64,000 nt of DNA from Pseudooceanicola sp. (GTDB lineage Bacteria > Pseudomonadota > Alphaproteobacteria > Rhodobacterales > Rhodobacteraceae): NCBI RefSeq assembly GCF_029213205.1, contig NZ_JARGNH010000006.1:1-64000 (forward strand), written 5' to 3'. Of this stretch, positions 30,049-40,247 are shown one piece after another. The notes beneath the pieces are model-generated. The model did no database searches. It was not told the origin of the DNA and saw nothing but the letters and a program-made list of their open reading frames with translations. The position numbers and the translations under genes are program-made. Numbering within the stretch: the stretch's first letter is position 1; every line of letters starts with the position of its first letter.

Positions 30049-32212
30049 TCGGGGCCGAGCGCCTGCGCCCGGGTCCAGCCGATTGCCGCCTCAAGCGACA
30101 GCAATTGCGCCGCCGTCGACAGGCCCGAGGCCTGCGCCAGCGCGCCATAGGTTTCCACCCGCCAGTCGCGATCCAGATCGGCGGCGGTCTTGATCCGCTC
30201 CCAGGCCTCGTCCAGGCGATCCAGCTCGCGCAGCGCCTCGGCCTGCAGCATGGCGAGGATGGCGCGGGTGTCGCGGCGATCCTGGCCATCGTCGGGCAAC
30301 CGGTTCACAAAAGTCGCGACGGCGCTGAGGGCCTCGTCCGGCGGGGCCGACATGGCGATCAGCCGGGTGCGGGTAAAGCGCATGTAAAGGATGTCGTCGG
30401 GCGGGATCCGGGCGACAAAATCCGGGTTGTCCAGGAACCGGTCGATCACCTCGGCCCCGAGATACCAATCGCCGCCGCCGCGCGGCCGTTCGATCGCATA
30501 GCCCAGGATCACCGGGTAGGCGACCCAGGGCCGCGCCGTCAGCGGATCAATCAGGTCATAGGCCTGCCGGGCGGTGCTGGCGGCGGCGCGGTCCTGTCCC
30601 ATGCCGCCCTGGGCAATCGCGATCCGGTGCAGCAGGTACGCCTCCATATCGTCCGGGTGACCGGGCCGGTCACGCAGCCGCGACAGCGCGCCGCTGATCC
30701 AGGTCTGCCCTTCGCTGAACCGGCCCATCAGGTTCAGCGCATCGCCGACGCTGGCCATGTTCCAGATGTTCAACGGATGGTTCGTCGGCAGGGCCGCGGA
30801 CACCTCTGCCGCCAGCGCCGCCATTTCCGCAAGCCGGTCTTCGATATTCTCGGTGCCGCCGGTTAGATCCAGATGATCGAAGTGCAACTGCGCAGAGAGC
30901 AGGCGCAGCCCGTCCTGGTCCGCATGACGGGCGCGGAGCGGGTCAAGGATGGCGCGGGCGGCCTCTTCGCCAAGCGCGTCATGCAGATCGGGGCCGATCA
31001 TCAGCGCCGAAAAATCGGCGGTGGTGCTGGGGGCGGTCAGACCTGCCCATTGCCGCGCCCAATCCTGCACCAGCGCGCGGATCCGCGGGTGGTTGGCATC
31101 CAGCCGGTCAGAGAGGGCAAAAACCTGAAAGGCGGTGACCAGCAGCGCCATATCCGGCGCCAACTCCGGCAATCGCGCGACCAGCCGGTCCAGCGGCGCC
31201 TGAACCTCGGTCGCGGGGCGGGTGGAGCCGAACAGGACGGCGGTGAGCGCCACCAGATCGAGGAACGGATCATCCGGCGCCAGATCGGCGCCGGGTTGCG
31301 CGGCCAGCGCGCGGGCTTGGGTCAGCGCCGCGTCCGCGTCGTCGGGAAAGCCGGTCAGCGCCGCGTAATAGGCACCACTCGTCACCTGCAGCGCGGTCTT
31401 GCCATTCCCGGCCTGCAGCGCCTTGAGAACCGCGTTGTAGCCCCCGGACAGCACGCCACGCAGCACCGGGTTCCCATCCGCTGTCAGGTTGAGGGCTGCG
31501 ACCGGTCGGAATTCATCCGCCAGGGCAAAGCCCCGCATGCCGGGATCGGCCACGTCGATCTCCGCCGCGATGCGCCGCACCAGATCTTCGCTGCGCCCGA
31601 GTGTGCGGCGGGCCACGCCATAGGCCCGCCGGAAAGCGGCCTGACTGGCGGCAGCGTCGCCCATGGCACGGGCAAAACCGGCGCGCAGTGCAATGAGCAG
31701 TGCCAGATCCGCGTCACCGACATTCGCGCCGGGATTTGCCGTCACCTGTGCCTCGCTCCGCGCCAGAATATCCGCCCCGGCGGGCAGGTCGCCGCGTTTT
31801 GCCAGCGCCCGCGCCAAGGCGGTGGCATTGCGGATATGGCCGCTGTCAAAGCGTTGATTTTCCTCAGCGCCTCGACCCGGTGCGGATGCGTGCCATAGCC
31901 CCCGGCATCGAGGATCTGCGCTGCCCCGGCCGCCATCCTTTCGCTCAGCTCCCAGTTGCGGACCGAGCGGTAGAGCCGGGCGAGGGCGAGATAGGGGTAG
32001 GCGCGAGCCAGCGCCGGGGAGTCGTCGGGCAGCCCGTCGCCGAGGCGGATCAGAGCGTCGCGCGCGCCGGTGCGATCGCCAGCGGCCGCCTGCGCCAGGG
32101 CGGCATCGGCGGCGGCGATCACCGCAGCAGTCGATAGCGGTTGCGCCAGGCCGGGGATCGGCACCAGGGCCAGCCAGAAGGCGGTGCAGAGGGCGGCGCG
32201 GCGCGGGCTCAT
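30045..32212 (-). pseudogene. Secreted TPR-like repeat protein, frameshifted
   Basis: The first part runs from the ATG at 32212: a signal peptide (ALCTAFWLALVPIPGLAQ), then a TPR-like region (LARAYPYLALARLYRSVRNW). At about 31864 the reading frame changes. After HPHRVEAL the sensible protein continues one frame over as ENQRFDSGHIRNATALARAL and runs to 30045. Inserting one G into CTGAGGAA would restore a continuous protein of about 722 residues. The cause is either a one-base deletion in nature or a sequencing error. The C-terminal half resembles the upstream protein (compare AREAYDMIDLFEAR there with ARQAYDLIDPLTAR here), so the two are tandem paralogues. The start overlaps the upstream stop by four bases (ATGA). 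Confidence 0.7.
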
Positions 32213-35200
32213 AACGGTGGCGGGTCCGGGGGCAGTGACTGGGCGTAATCCCAGCCGATGATCGCCTCCCAAGCGGCACGATTATGCGCCTCGACCGCGT
32301 TGATATCGTCGCCATCCCCGGCCCGGATGGTGTCGCGCTGCCATTCGCTGCGAATGTCATTGGCGCGGGTCATCGCCGCCCAGGCGTCCGGGTAATCCTT
32401 GTTCCAATAGATCGCGATGGCCCGGGTCATCGCGATTTGCGACAGGTCGCGGCGCCAGTCGAGATTGTCGTCCGGCAGCGCCGCTTCGGCCAGGTCGAGC
32501 TGTTCCAGAACCACCGGAAGCTCGGCGTAATTGGCCAGCATGTCGGCATAGGTCTGATGCATATAGATCGCGTCGCGTGGCGGCAGCCGCTTCATGAAGG
32601 CCGCATCCTCGATATGCTTTTTCAGGATCGCACCGCCCATCTCGGCGTTGTCGTTGCGCATCCGCAGCGCATAGGCATAGGTCATCACCACCCCGGCGGC
32701 GAGATCGGCACGCGCCTCGAACAGGTCGATCATGTCATAGGCTTCGCGGGCCAGGGTCGCGGCAACATCGGCCTGATTGTCCTGCAGCATCAGATTGGCC
32801 TGGCGCGAGATCAGATAGGCCAGCGTGTCCTTGCGGTGATAGGGGTTGGCGCGCCAGGAATCCGTCGCGGCCTGCATCCAGGTCAGCGCCTCCTGGAACC
32901 GGTTGCGCGACCAGAAGGCATTGGCCAGGTTGAACTGGGTCGCCGCTGCGATCCCGTGATCGCGCGGCATCTGGTCGAGGATGACACTGGCCAGCCCGCT
33001 CATCTCAGAGAGGGCGCCGTCGGCGGAATAGAGGGTGGGCGAGCTCAGCAGATAGGAAAACCGCATGGTGTCACGCACCAGCGACAGGTCGAACTGATGG
33101 TCCATTTCGATCCAGCCGGTCATCCGGCTTGTCCATTCCTCGCCCTCTTCCGGGCCCATGTAGGTATAGATGACCTCACCCATCAGCGCATAAGCCCATT
33201 GTTCCAGAATATCCGGCGGGGTGCTGCGTTCGGCAGGCTGGGCCTCCATCCAGCGGCGGATGTCGGCGCGGATGCCGGCATCTTCGCCGGATTGGAACTT
33301 GGCCATCACCCGCAGCGCCAGATAGAGGCTGAGCTGTCCCTGCGGCAGGGTGGTTTCGCGGGCTTGCAGCCGGGCGATGGCACCGCCGACCTTGTCGGCC
33401 AGATGGGTGGTGCCCCAGGTTTTCGAAATCAGGTCGATCAGGTCAAAGATCGGGGCATTCGCCGGGATCGCATTGCCCAGCGAGGTGCGGGCGATGCGGC
33501 GGGCATCGTTCAGGGCGCTCTGACTTTCGTCATAGGCGCCCAGCATCGCCTTGTAGATGGCCAGGTTGACCAGATAGTCCGGGGTCTCGTCCTTGCCGTC
33601 CTTGCCGTCCTTGGCATAGGCGGCCAGCAGCCGTTCCAGCCCGGCGTAATTGCCCTCAAGGAACATCCGGATCGCATTTTCGCCGCCGCTGGTCAGGGCA
33701 AAGGACGCGGTGTCGATCGCGCCGAGTTCGGCGGCCAGCGCAAATCCCGCCATTCCCGGATCATCGGGATCGATCAGGTCGGCGTAGAATTTGACCTTTT
33801 TGTCCGTCACCCGGCGCGCCTTGCGCAGCTCAAGATAGGCGGCGCGGAAATATTCCTGGGTCTTGGCCTCGTTCTTTTGCCAGCGGTAGGTGAACGCGAT
33901 CTGCCCAAGCAGATCAGACAGCGCCCAATCCGAGACTGTGCCGTTTTCGCGCAGCAGATCGACCGCCGCCAGCATGCTGGCCCGGGCCGCATCGATGCCA
34001 TCGGTATTGGCGATGGCGCTGCCCAGCCGGGTTTCGTTCACCGCATAATCCGACCCGATATTGTTGACCGAGGTCAGATAGGCGCGGCGCTCCTCAAAGA
34101 ACACCCGGGCTTCGCGAAAGCGCTTGGCCTCATAGAGCATCTTGCCGTGATTGCCGCGATAGAACGAACGATAGACCGGTTCGATCCCGTCGGTCTGATC
34201 CACCAGCTCCAGCAACTGTTCGGATTGGGTGATCAGCTGTTCAGGTGGCTCGCCCGCCGAAACCGCCGCGTTCAGCGACATATACATCAGGAACAGCGCC
34301 TGCGACTGGGTCACCAGATAATCGCCGCTGAACCGTGCCATAAAGCCTTCGCGCAGTCCCGAGGCGTCAGTCGAGGTGTTCACGGTCGCGGCGCGGGCCA
34401 GGAAGTAATGCGCCAGCTCGTTCAGATCGATGATCTCGTCATTGTCGTTGCTGTCCTGCATCGCGCCGCGCAGCACCACCTCGGCCTCGCTGGTGCGGCC
34501 GGATTCAAACAGCGCAACCCCCTGCAGCACCGTCGCCTCGATCCGGTAGGGGTGGTCGTTGGTTTCATCGCGGTCCAGCACCGAGGCCGTCGCAGCGGCA
34601 AAGCGCTGCATCTCGGACCAGTCTTCCTTGATGTAATAATAGCGGGCAAAGGCCAGTGCCGGATAGAATTCGGTCAGCAGATCGAATTCGGCCTCATGGG
34701 TGTAATCATTGGCCCGGCCGATCAGCGCAAAGGCGGCGTCCATCTCGCCAGCCTCGGCCAGGTCCAGCCCGGCATCGCAGAGTTCGAAAATCTCGTCCTT
34801 GGTCAGCTTGCGGGTGGCATAGCCGTCAGCCAGGGTCTGGCCGAGGGTCAGGTCAGGATAGCGCAGGAAATGGCTCTGAGCCAGGCTGACCAGGCCAAGG
34901 TCGTTGAAATCGTTCAGGAAAGCAGCGCGCAATTCGGCGGCGTCCGGTGCCGCGATCCTGGTGGCGGCCAGCGCCAGATAATAGCGCGCCAGTTCCTCTT
35001 GTGCCTGATCGTCGGGCAGCGGCGCGCTGTCGATCAGGCTCTGACGCAGCAGCGGGATGGCGGTGGTGGCGTCGCCTTTTTCATAGAGCGCGACGGCACG
35101 CAGAATGGTCGCTTCGATCCGAAAGGCGTGGTTGGTAAAGCCGACGTCGCGCATCGCCTCTTCGAAACTTGTTGCGAAGTTCAGGACATCGTCCCAGCGC

Positions 35201-35523
35201 GCCTCGCGGTAGGCCAGCTGGGCTTGGGGCAGGTCGGGAAAGCGCCGTGCCATCGGCGGCAGCGTCTCGTCAGCGGCCATCGCAATCGCCTGTTCCAGCG
35301 GTTCGCGGGCGCGGAGCACTTCGTTTTTCAGGAGATAGCCAATGGCCTGTGAGGTCAGTTCAAGCAGCTTGTCGCTTTTGCTGCCGCTGTTCTGGTCTTG
35401 GGCCTGGGCCTGGGCCTTGGATTGGTCCTGTGCCAGGGTCGGCACCGGCAGGATCATTGCCACGCTCAGCAGCAGCGCGGCGACGACGCGACGGGGCCCG
35501 AGGCCGCCGTCGCGCCGCATCAT
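32209..35523 (-). CDS. Large exported TPR-like repeat protein
   Basis: The 1104-residue protein starts with a signal peptide (VVAALLLSVAMILPVPTLAQ) and a Gln/Ala-rich spacer. The rest is alpha-helical repeat sequence. Two modules of about 190 residues are visibly related: FRIEATILRAVALYEKGDAT in the first and YRIEATVLQGVALFESGRTS in the second, each followed by an LARYYLA/LAHYFLA helix and a large-residue LRAAFL/LREGFM helix. I recognise no enzymatic motif. It probably serves as a periplasmic scaffold. It follows the serine-protease gene by seven bases, and the operon context suggests it organises the protease or caspase proteins. This repeat family is not known to me by name. Confidence 0.72.
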   Translation of the reverse strand: MMRRDGGLGPRRVVAALLLSVAMILPVPTLAQDQSKAQAQAQDQNSGSKSDKLLELTSQAIGYLLKNEVLRAREPLEQAIAMAADETLPPMARRFPDLPQAQLAYREARWDDVLNFATSFEEAMRDVGFTNHAFRIEATILRAVALYEKGDATTAIPLLRQSLIDSAPLPDDQAQEELARYYLALAATRIAAPDAAELRAAFLNDFNDLGLVSLAQSHFLRYPDLTLGQTLADGYATRKLTKDEIFELCDAGLDLAEAGEMDAAFALIGRANDYTHEAEFDLLTEFYPALAFARYYYIKEDWSEMQRFAAATASVLDRDETNDHPYRIEATVLQGVALFESGRTSEAEVVLRGAMQDSNDNDEIIDLNELAHYFLARAATVNTSTDASGLREGFMARFSGDYLVTQSQALFLMYMSLNAAVSAGEPPEQLITQSEQLLELVDQTDGIEPVYRSFYRGNHGKMLYEAKRFREARVFFEERRAYLTSVNNIGSDYAVNETRLGSAIANTDGIDAARASMLAAVDLLRENGTVSDWALSDLLGQIAFTYRWQKNEAKTQEYFRAAYLELRKARRVTDKKVKFYADLIDPDDPGMAGFALAAELGAIDTASFALTSGGENAIRMFLEGNYAGLERLLAAYAKDGKDGKDETPDYLVNLAIYKAMLGAYDESQSALNDARRIARTSLGNAIPANAPIFDLIDLISKTWGTTHLADKVGGAIARLQARETTLPQGQLSLYLALRVMAKFQSGEDAGIRADIRRWMEAQPAERSTPPDILEQWAYALMGEVIYTYMGPEEGEEWTSRMTGWIEMDHQFDLSLVRDTMRFSYLLSSPTLYSADGALSEMSGLASVILDQMPRDHGIAAATQFNLANAFWSRNRFQEALTWMQAATDSWRANPYHRKDTLAYLISRQANLMLQDNQADVAATLAREAYDMIDLFEARADLAAGVVMTYAYALRMRNDNAEMGGAILKKHIEDAAFMKRLPPRDAIYMHQTYADMLANYAELPVVLEQLDLAEAALPDDNLDWRRDLSQIAMTRAIAIYWNKDYPDAWAAMTRANDIRSEWQRDTIRAGDGDDINAVEAHNRAAWEAIIGWDYAQSLPPDPPPL

Positions 35524-35530
35524 TTGGCCG

Positions 35531-36595
35531 TCAATTCGCGGCAATGACCTGCTCCATCCACGGCACAAAGTTGGACACTTTGGTATAGGCCGAGAACAGC
35601 GCGGTTTCGACGCAGGTCATGGTTTCGCTGTTGGCAAAGCCCCAGGACACAACCCCGGCCTGCACATAGGAGCCATCGCTGAGCGGCACGACGAGCGGGC
35701 CACCGGAATCACCCTGGCAGGAGGTCTTGCCGCCTTCATAGGTGCCCGAGCACAGCATGTTGTCGCTCAGCGGCATCGGCGCTTTCGAGAACAGGGCGTT
35801 CCAGGCGCTCTGTGCGTCATCGCCTTTGACGTTGAGGATTTGCAGCGCCTGAATGAAGGGCTCGACCGCTGCCTGACCACGGGCTTCCATCACGGCGCCG
35901 TTACACTGGTCGCGGCCCAGGATCTGGATCTGCGCCTGGTACATCTCGGCGGGATGGGTGCCGCCGTTGATCAGGCCCCAGCCGGTGACCACGGTCGGCA
36001 CGCCGGTGACGTCAATCTGTTCGCCAAAGCTTTTGTCCGGCACTTTGATGGTCTGGTAGGACACGTTCGGTTTGCGGGCCAATTTGATCAGCGCGATGTC
36101 GCTGTCAAAGCCGTCCGGGTTATAGGCCTGGTTGCGGAAGATGCCCGCCACCGGGATCACGTCGCCCATGCCGGGCGCCAGTTTGTTGGTGCCGACAATG
36201 ACGTTGACCTGCTGCGGGTTCAGGTCGAAATAGCCCTGGTCGTCCTGCATATAGACGCAATGCGCCGCGGTCAGAACCCATTGGTCCAGGATCAGCGAGC
36301 CGCCGCAGAATTGCGAATCCGGACCGACGGGGCGGCCAGCAATCAGCAGGCCGACCTGCCAGGGCCAGGCACCATTGGCGGCGATTTCGCCACCGATCAC
36401 CCGGGCACCGCTGGCCTCAGCCTCTTTGCGGGCCATCTCGGCCTGCTGTTCCTTCTTGGCGGTTTCGGCAAAGGCGAAGGGCGAGGAAACGCTGGGATCG
36501 GCCTTGGGCGCGGCGTCGAAACTCTGGGCCATGCCGCCGGTGGCCAGCGCCGCAAGGGCGACGGCAGGAAGGGAAAGGCGTGTCAGGAATGTCAT
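35531..36595 (-). CDS. Secreted trypsin-like (S1 chymotrypsin-fold) serine protease
   Basis: The 354-residue protein has a signal peptide (SLPAVALAALATGGMAQ), a helical propeptide rich in Glu/Lys/Ala, then the mature start RVIGGEIAANGAWPWQVGL, suggesting zymogen cleavage after Arg. The triad is complete: His in VLTAAHC, Asp in DSDIALIKL, Ser in CQGDSGGPLV. The residue at chymotrypsin position 189 is Thr (KTSCQGDS), not Asp, so trypsin-like Arg/Lys preference is unlikely despite the overall look. Cys pairs are present, as expected for an exported enzyme. It lies between the caspase-like and TPR genes. Confidence 0.88.
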   Translation of the reverse strand: MTFLTRLSLPAVALAALATGGMAQSFDAAPKADPSVSSPFAFAETAKKEQQAEMARKEAEASGARVIGGEIAANGAWPWQVGLLIAGRPVGPDSQFCGGSLILDQWVLTAAHCVYMQDDQGYFDLNPQQVNVIVGTNKLAPGMGDVIPVAGIFRNQAYNPDGFDSDIALIKLARKPNVSYQTIKVPDKSFGEQIDVTGVPTVVTGWGLINGGTHPAEMYQAQIQILGRDQCNGAVMEARGQAAVEPFIQALQILNVKGDDAQSAWNALFSKAPMPLSDNMLCSGTYEGGKTSCQGDSGGPLVVPLSDGSYVQAGVVSWGFANSETMTCVETALFSAYTKVSNFVPWMEQVIAAN

Positions 36596-36630
36596 TTGTC
36601 TCACTCTCTTTGGTTGTGATTCACTTGGGG

Positions 36631-38670
36631 CTATCGGGTGCTGGTCGGAACCAGCGTGATGCGAAAACGCGTGACCTCGAGCGAGGGCAGGGCGCCTCCG
36701 AAACTGAAATTACGGGACTTTACCTCAGGATCCGCCGCCGCGAAAAGCCATTGTCCCAAATCGGGGGTGTCTTCGGGCATTGCGCGGGCGGTGCCATCGG
36801 CCAGGGCGGTCAGAACCGTGCGCGGCGCGCCCTGCACGGCGGGGGCGGCCAGAACCACCAGGTCCTCCTGTCCGGGCCGGTTGCTGGGGTTTGAGATTTG
36901 CAGCCCGATTTCTTCGCTTTCGCCAAAGCCGAGCCGGTTGGACAGGGCGCCGTCGGGATAGATCGGGATCACCCGGAAATCGCGGTCGATATAGAGAACC
37001 GTGATATCGCGCGCGGTTTTCGAGCCGTTCTTGACGGTCAGCCAAAGCTGGTCACAGGCATCGGCCCGCACCTCGCCCTCGGCAGCCGTCTCGGCGCCCG
37101 GGTCACCGCAATCGCTATCGGTGCCGGGGACATCGACCTTGGCCAGCGTCACGCTGAGCGAGGAGCCGGGCAGGGCAAAGCCCTTGACGCCGCTGCCCTC
37201 GGCGGCCTTCAGCGCCTGGCGCAGCCGATGCGCACGGATCGCCCGATCCAGAAAGGCGGCGGCCTCTTCGCGGCTGGCGCTGGCCGACAGGCGCGGGCTA
37301 CTGCCGGCGCCAAGCCCGTCCAGAACCCCGTCACGCCCCGCCAAGGCCAGGCTGTCGCCGGTGAACACTGGCACATAATCCGGGGCGCCCTGGGCAATCA
37401 CCTCAACCCCGTCGAGGCTGGCAGTCAAGTCGCGCAGCAGATCGGGCATCTGGCCGGGGGTGGCGCCCTGCATCAGCACCGGTGCCCCCAGTTTCAGGGC
37501 GGCGGGCAGGGCCGGGCGGTGCAGCCGGGCATAGCCTTCGGCGGGCAAGCCGGGGGTGCGGGCCAGCCGGGCGCTGTCGGCCTTGGCCTCGGCCACCTCG
37601 GCGATCACCGGATCCCCTGTGGTTTCGGCGCTGGCATAGACCGCGACCTGAGCGCCGGGTTCGATCCCGTGCAGCAGCCCGGCATTCAGCGCGCCGCCCT
37701 TGGTGCGCCAGACCGGGGCCACCGGATCGGCGGCACCAAACAGCGCCACGCCCAGCATCGGGCCCTCGGCATCCGGGGTCTGCGCTGCGGGCCCGTCCTT
37801 GGCCATGCCATCGACCGTGGCCAACAGGGCCTGTGACCAGCTGATGCCATTGGCGCTGGTCAGCACCGGCATCAAGGACCGGGTGAAATCGCCATACCAA
37901 CTGGCCGCGTCACCTGGGTCGCCGACCGGGTATTCAAAGCTGCGCTGATCCGATTGCGAGGAATAGAGAAAGACGAAGCGGCCGCTCAGCGGCGGCGCGA
38001 TCTGCCCCGGCAGGCTGTCGCCGGGCACCGCGTTCGGCACCCCGAGGCGCGCCGGGTCGATATAGCGCGCGGCTGAGATCTGGGCGTCCGGCAGGGCACG
38101 AAAACCGGTGGCGGAATGGCAGGCGTCCAGGATCGCCACCAGCTCGGCGCCGGTGTCGAGGATCGCCTGCATCATTACGCCGAGTTCGTCATCGACCAGC
38201 GCGTTTTCGACCGCGCCGATGGCGCCTTTCCAGTTCCTGGCATCCGACGGCAGCAGAATCTCGTCATAGCCCCCGGCCTCGTCACCGCTGGCATCGGGCA
38301 TCTGCGAGCCATGGCCGGAGAAATAGAACAGCACCGTGTCGCCGGGTTGTGCGGTCGCCGCCAACCCTTGCAGGGCGGCGATGATCGCGGCGCGGGTCGG
38401 CGCGCCGTTGTGGCTGAGGCGCGGGTCAAGCCGGACGCCGGGGGCGGCCAGCACGGTGATATTCTCCGCCATTGCCCCGCGCGCCAGCAGCATGTTGCTG
38501 ACCAGCCCGACGTCATTGGCCGGGCCACGCAGATCGGCGTTCAGGAATTCATAATCGGAAACGCCGACCACCAGCCCACGCACCTCGGCGCTGGCCGCCG
38601 GGGCGGTCAGGGCCAGCATTGCAACGGTGGCAAACCAACCTGCTGCAAGGTGGGGAGGGAAAGTCATCAT
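36631..38670 (-). CDS. Exported caspase-like (peptidase C14) protein, copy 1
   Basis: The protein has 679 residues (678 if the second of two adjacent ATGs is used) and a signal peptide ending at ASA (about residue 28). The caspase domain spans about residues 30-280 with the catalytic dyad: His120 in FYFSGHGSQ and Cys184 in ILDACHSATG. A middle domain (GLLHGIEPGAQVAVYAS) and a C-terminal beta domain (DITVLYIDRDFRVIPIYPDG) follow. All three parts recur in the second caspase-like gene at 44600. Such bacterial C14 proteins include metacaspase/orthocaspase relatives with Arg/Lys or Gly specificity. An exported location is unusual compared with cytoplasmic cell-death caspases. Confidence 0.85.
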   Translation of the reverse strand: MMTFPPHLAAGWFATVAMLALTAPAASAEVRGLVVGVSDYEFLNADLRGPANDVGLVSNMLLARGAMAENITVLAAPGVRLDPRLSHNGAPTRAAIIAALQGLAATAQPGDTVLFYFSGHGSQMPDASGDEAGGYDEILLPSDARNWKGAIGAVENALVDDELGVMMQAILDTGAELVAILDACHSATGFRALPDAQISAARYIDPARLGVPNAVPGDSLPGQIAPPLSGRFVFLYSSQSDQRSFEYPVGDPGDAASWYGDFTRSLMPVLTSANGISWSQALLATVDGMAKDGPAAQTPDAEGPMLGVALFGAADPVAPVWRTKGGALNAGLLHGIEPGAQVAVYASAETTGDPVIAEVAEAKADSARLARTPGLPAEGYARLHRPALPAALKLGAPVLMQGATPGQMPDLLRDLTASLDGVEVIAQGAPDYVPVFTGDSLALAGRDGVLDGLGAGSSPRLSASASREEAAAFLDRAIRAHRLRQALKAAEGSGVKGFALPGSSLSVTLAKVDVPGTDSDCGDPGAETAAEGEVRADACDQLWLTVKNGSKTARDITVLYIDRDFRVIPIYPDGALSNRLGFGESEEIGLQISNPSNRPGQEDLVVLAAPAVQGAPRTVLTALADGTARAMPEDTPDLGQWLFAAADPEVKSRNFSFGGALPSLEVTRFRITLVPTSTR

Positions 38671-38754
38671 GGGCTCCAGACCTTTGGTTCAATTAACGAT
38701 TGCAACGGCCAAGCGCGCCAATCAAGTGAAACGCGCGTGTGACCAGATTTGTCA

Positions 38755-40221
38755 TCAGTTCTTGATCGGGGTGATCCGCCTTGCGCCGGGGATATTGCCC
38801 GCGGCATCGGCCAGCTGGCGGGCGCGACCATAGCGGTTGGTCGAGCGTAGAAAGCCGTTGAGTTCCGGGTTCTGCCGGGTCGCCATCCGCCCCGCCTCGA
38901 GCGCCAGATCGACCTGATCGACCGGCAGTTGCAGGCGTGTCGGGATGGTGTCGAGCTTTTGCTTCATCGGTTCCGGCAGGCCCTGGAACGACACTTCCCC
39001 GACAAAGAATTTCAGATCACGGCAATCCCAACCCCGGGTTGATCCGCGCAGGCGGCGCACCTCAGAGGCAGGCAGCGCGCAGCGGTACTCGACCAGATCG
39101 GCCTGCCATTTGTCCAGTTGCAGCCGCATCGCGTCATAGCCGGTGCGCGAGGCCGAGGCCATCGCCGAGGACGCAATCGCCATCGCCAACTGCACCCCGC
39201 CGGGGCCGCGCAGATTCCTGGTCCAGGAATAATCGGTCTGCACCCCGGCATTGGCGACCAGGAACAGCATCCGCCGCAGCTTCACCGCCTCTTGCGCCGA
39301 CAGGGGCGCAAAGGGCAGCTGTGCCCGCGCCCGTTCGACCGCCAGGCCGGTGGTGCCGAAATTGTCGGTAATGGCGCCGTCGAGCAGCTTGACGTACCGC
39401 ACCGGATCGCCTGCGGCATAGGTTTCCAGCGCCGCGGCATGGGATTTCATCGCCCCCGTCGCCTCGGGGTTATAGCGTGCGGCGGTCAGCCAGTCCGGTT
39501 CGTTATAGCCGCAAGTGCCGGCATGGGATTCCAGGGTGATCGGCGAGAACACCAGTGGAAAGGCGGAGGAGGCGGCAATGGCATCGGACAGTGGATAACT
39601 GGACAGATCCGAACACAGCGCGTCAAAAGTTTCCGGTGAAAACAGGAACGTGGTCTGATTGGCGATGTCGCTGGCGTTGATCCAGGTGGTCACCCTGGAC
39701 TGGCGGCTGAGGTCGCCAAAGGTGGCGCCGTGAAACAGGGTTTCGTCCAGGAACCGGCCATAGGTGCTGCGGCCATTGGCGCCGCCGGACAAGCCGCTGG
39801 CGATGGTGATCGGATTGTAGATCGACTTGGCCATGTATTTTTCGGCGTCGCGCACCAGAAAGCGGTCGCGATATCCGGCCAGCCCCCCGGCCCCCTTCAG
39901 CCCGAACCAGGCGGCGGTGACCGATCCGCCCGACACCCCCGACACCAGCCGGACGTCCGAGAGGATGCCGTCGTCATCGCCCGCGCCTTGAGTGGTGTCG
40001 CGCAGCGCCTCAAGCATCCCGGCAGCAAAGGCCGAGGCCCGCATCCCGCCGCCGGAAAACGCCAGCCCGACCCAGATCTCGCCATCGGTTTCGGAAACAT
40101 TTACCGGGTCGACCAGAGGCCCGTTCACCCCCTTCGCCAGCGGTTGGTTCAACGGTGCGTTGATCGCTGCGCAGCCGGTCAGGACCAGACCGAATGCCAA
40201 TGAAACCAAAGCCCTGAACAC
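38755..40221 (-). CDS. Patatin-like phospholipase lipoprotein
   Basis: The 488-residue protein starts at a GTG with a strong AAGGGGG upstream and has a lipobox LVLTGC near residue 17. The patatin fold shows the oxyanion loop FSGGGMRASAFAAGML, the nucleophile elbow GVSGGS and the catalytic Asp in LLDGAITDNFG. This gives a Ser-Asp dyad lipid acyl hydrolase attached to the envelope. It lies 26 bases after the histidine kinase stop and 84 bases before the caspase-like gene. Membrane phospholipids are the plausible substrate; this is inference from the family. Confidence 0.9.
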   Translation of the reverse strand: MFRALVSLAFGLVLTGCAAINAPLNQPLAKGVNGPLVDPVNVSETDGEIWVGLAFSGGGMRASAFAAGMLEALRDTTQGAGDDDGILSDVRLVSGVSGGSVTAAWFGLKGAGGLAGYRDRFLVRDAEKYMAKSIYNPITIASGLSGGANGRSTYGRFLDETLFHGATFGDLSRQSRVTTWINASDIANQTTFLFSPETFDALCSDLSSYPLSDAIAASSAFPLVFSPITLESHAGTCGYNEPDWLTAARYNPEATGAMKSHAAALETYAAGDPVRYVKLLDGAITDNFGTTGLAVERARAQLPFAPLSAQEAVKLRRMLFLVANAGVQTDYSWTRNLRGPGGVQLAMAIASSAMASASRTGYDAMRLQLDKWQADLVEYRCALPASEVRRLRGSTRGWDCRDLKFFVGEVSFQGLPEPMKQKLDTIPTRLQLPVDQVDLALEAGRMATRQNPELNGFLRSTNRYGRARQLADAAGNIPGARRITPIKN

Positions 40222-40247
40222 GTCAATTCCCCCTTGCCCCGGCAGCT

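Noticed and set aside
32284-35352. Open frame of over 1000 codons on the plus strand
   Set aside because: It is antisense to the large TPR protein, whose signal peptide and repeats are convincing. The composition (GQ, RH, H-rich) is typical of a GC-rich shadow frame.
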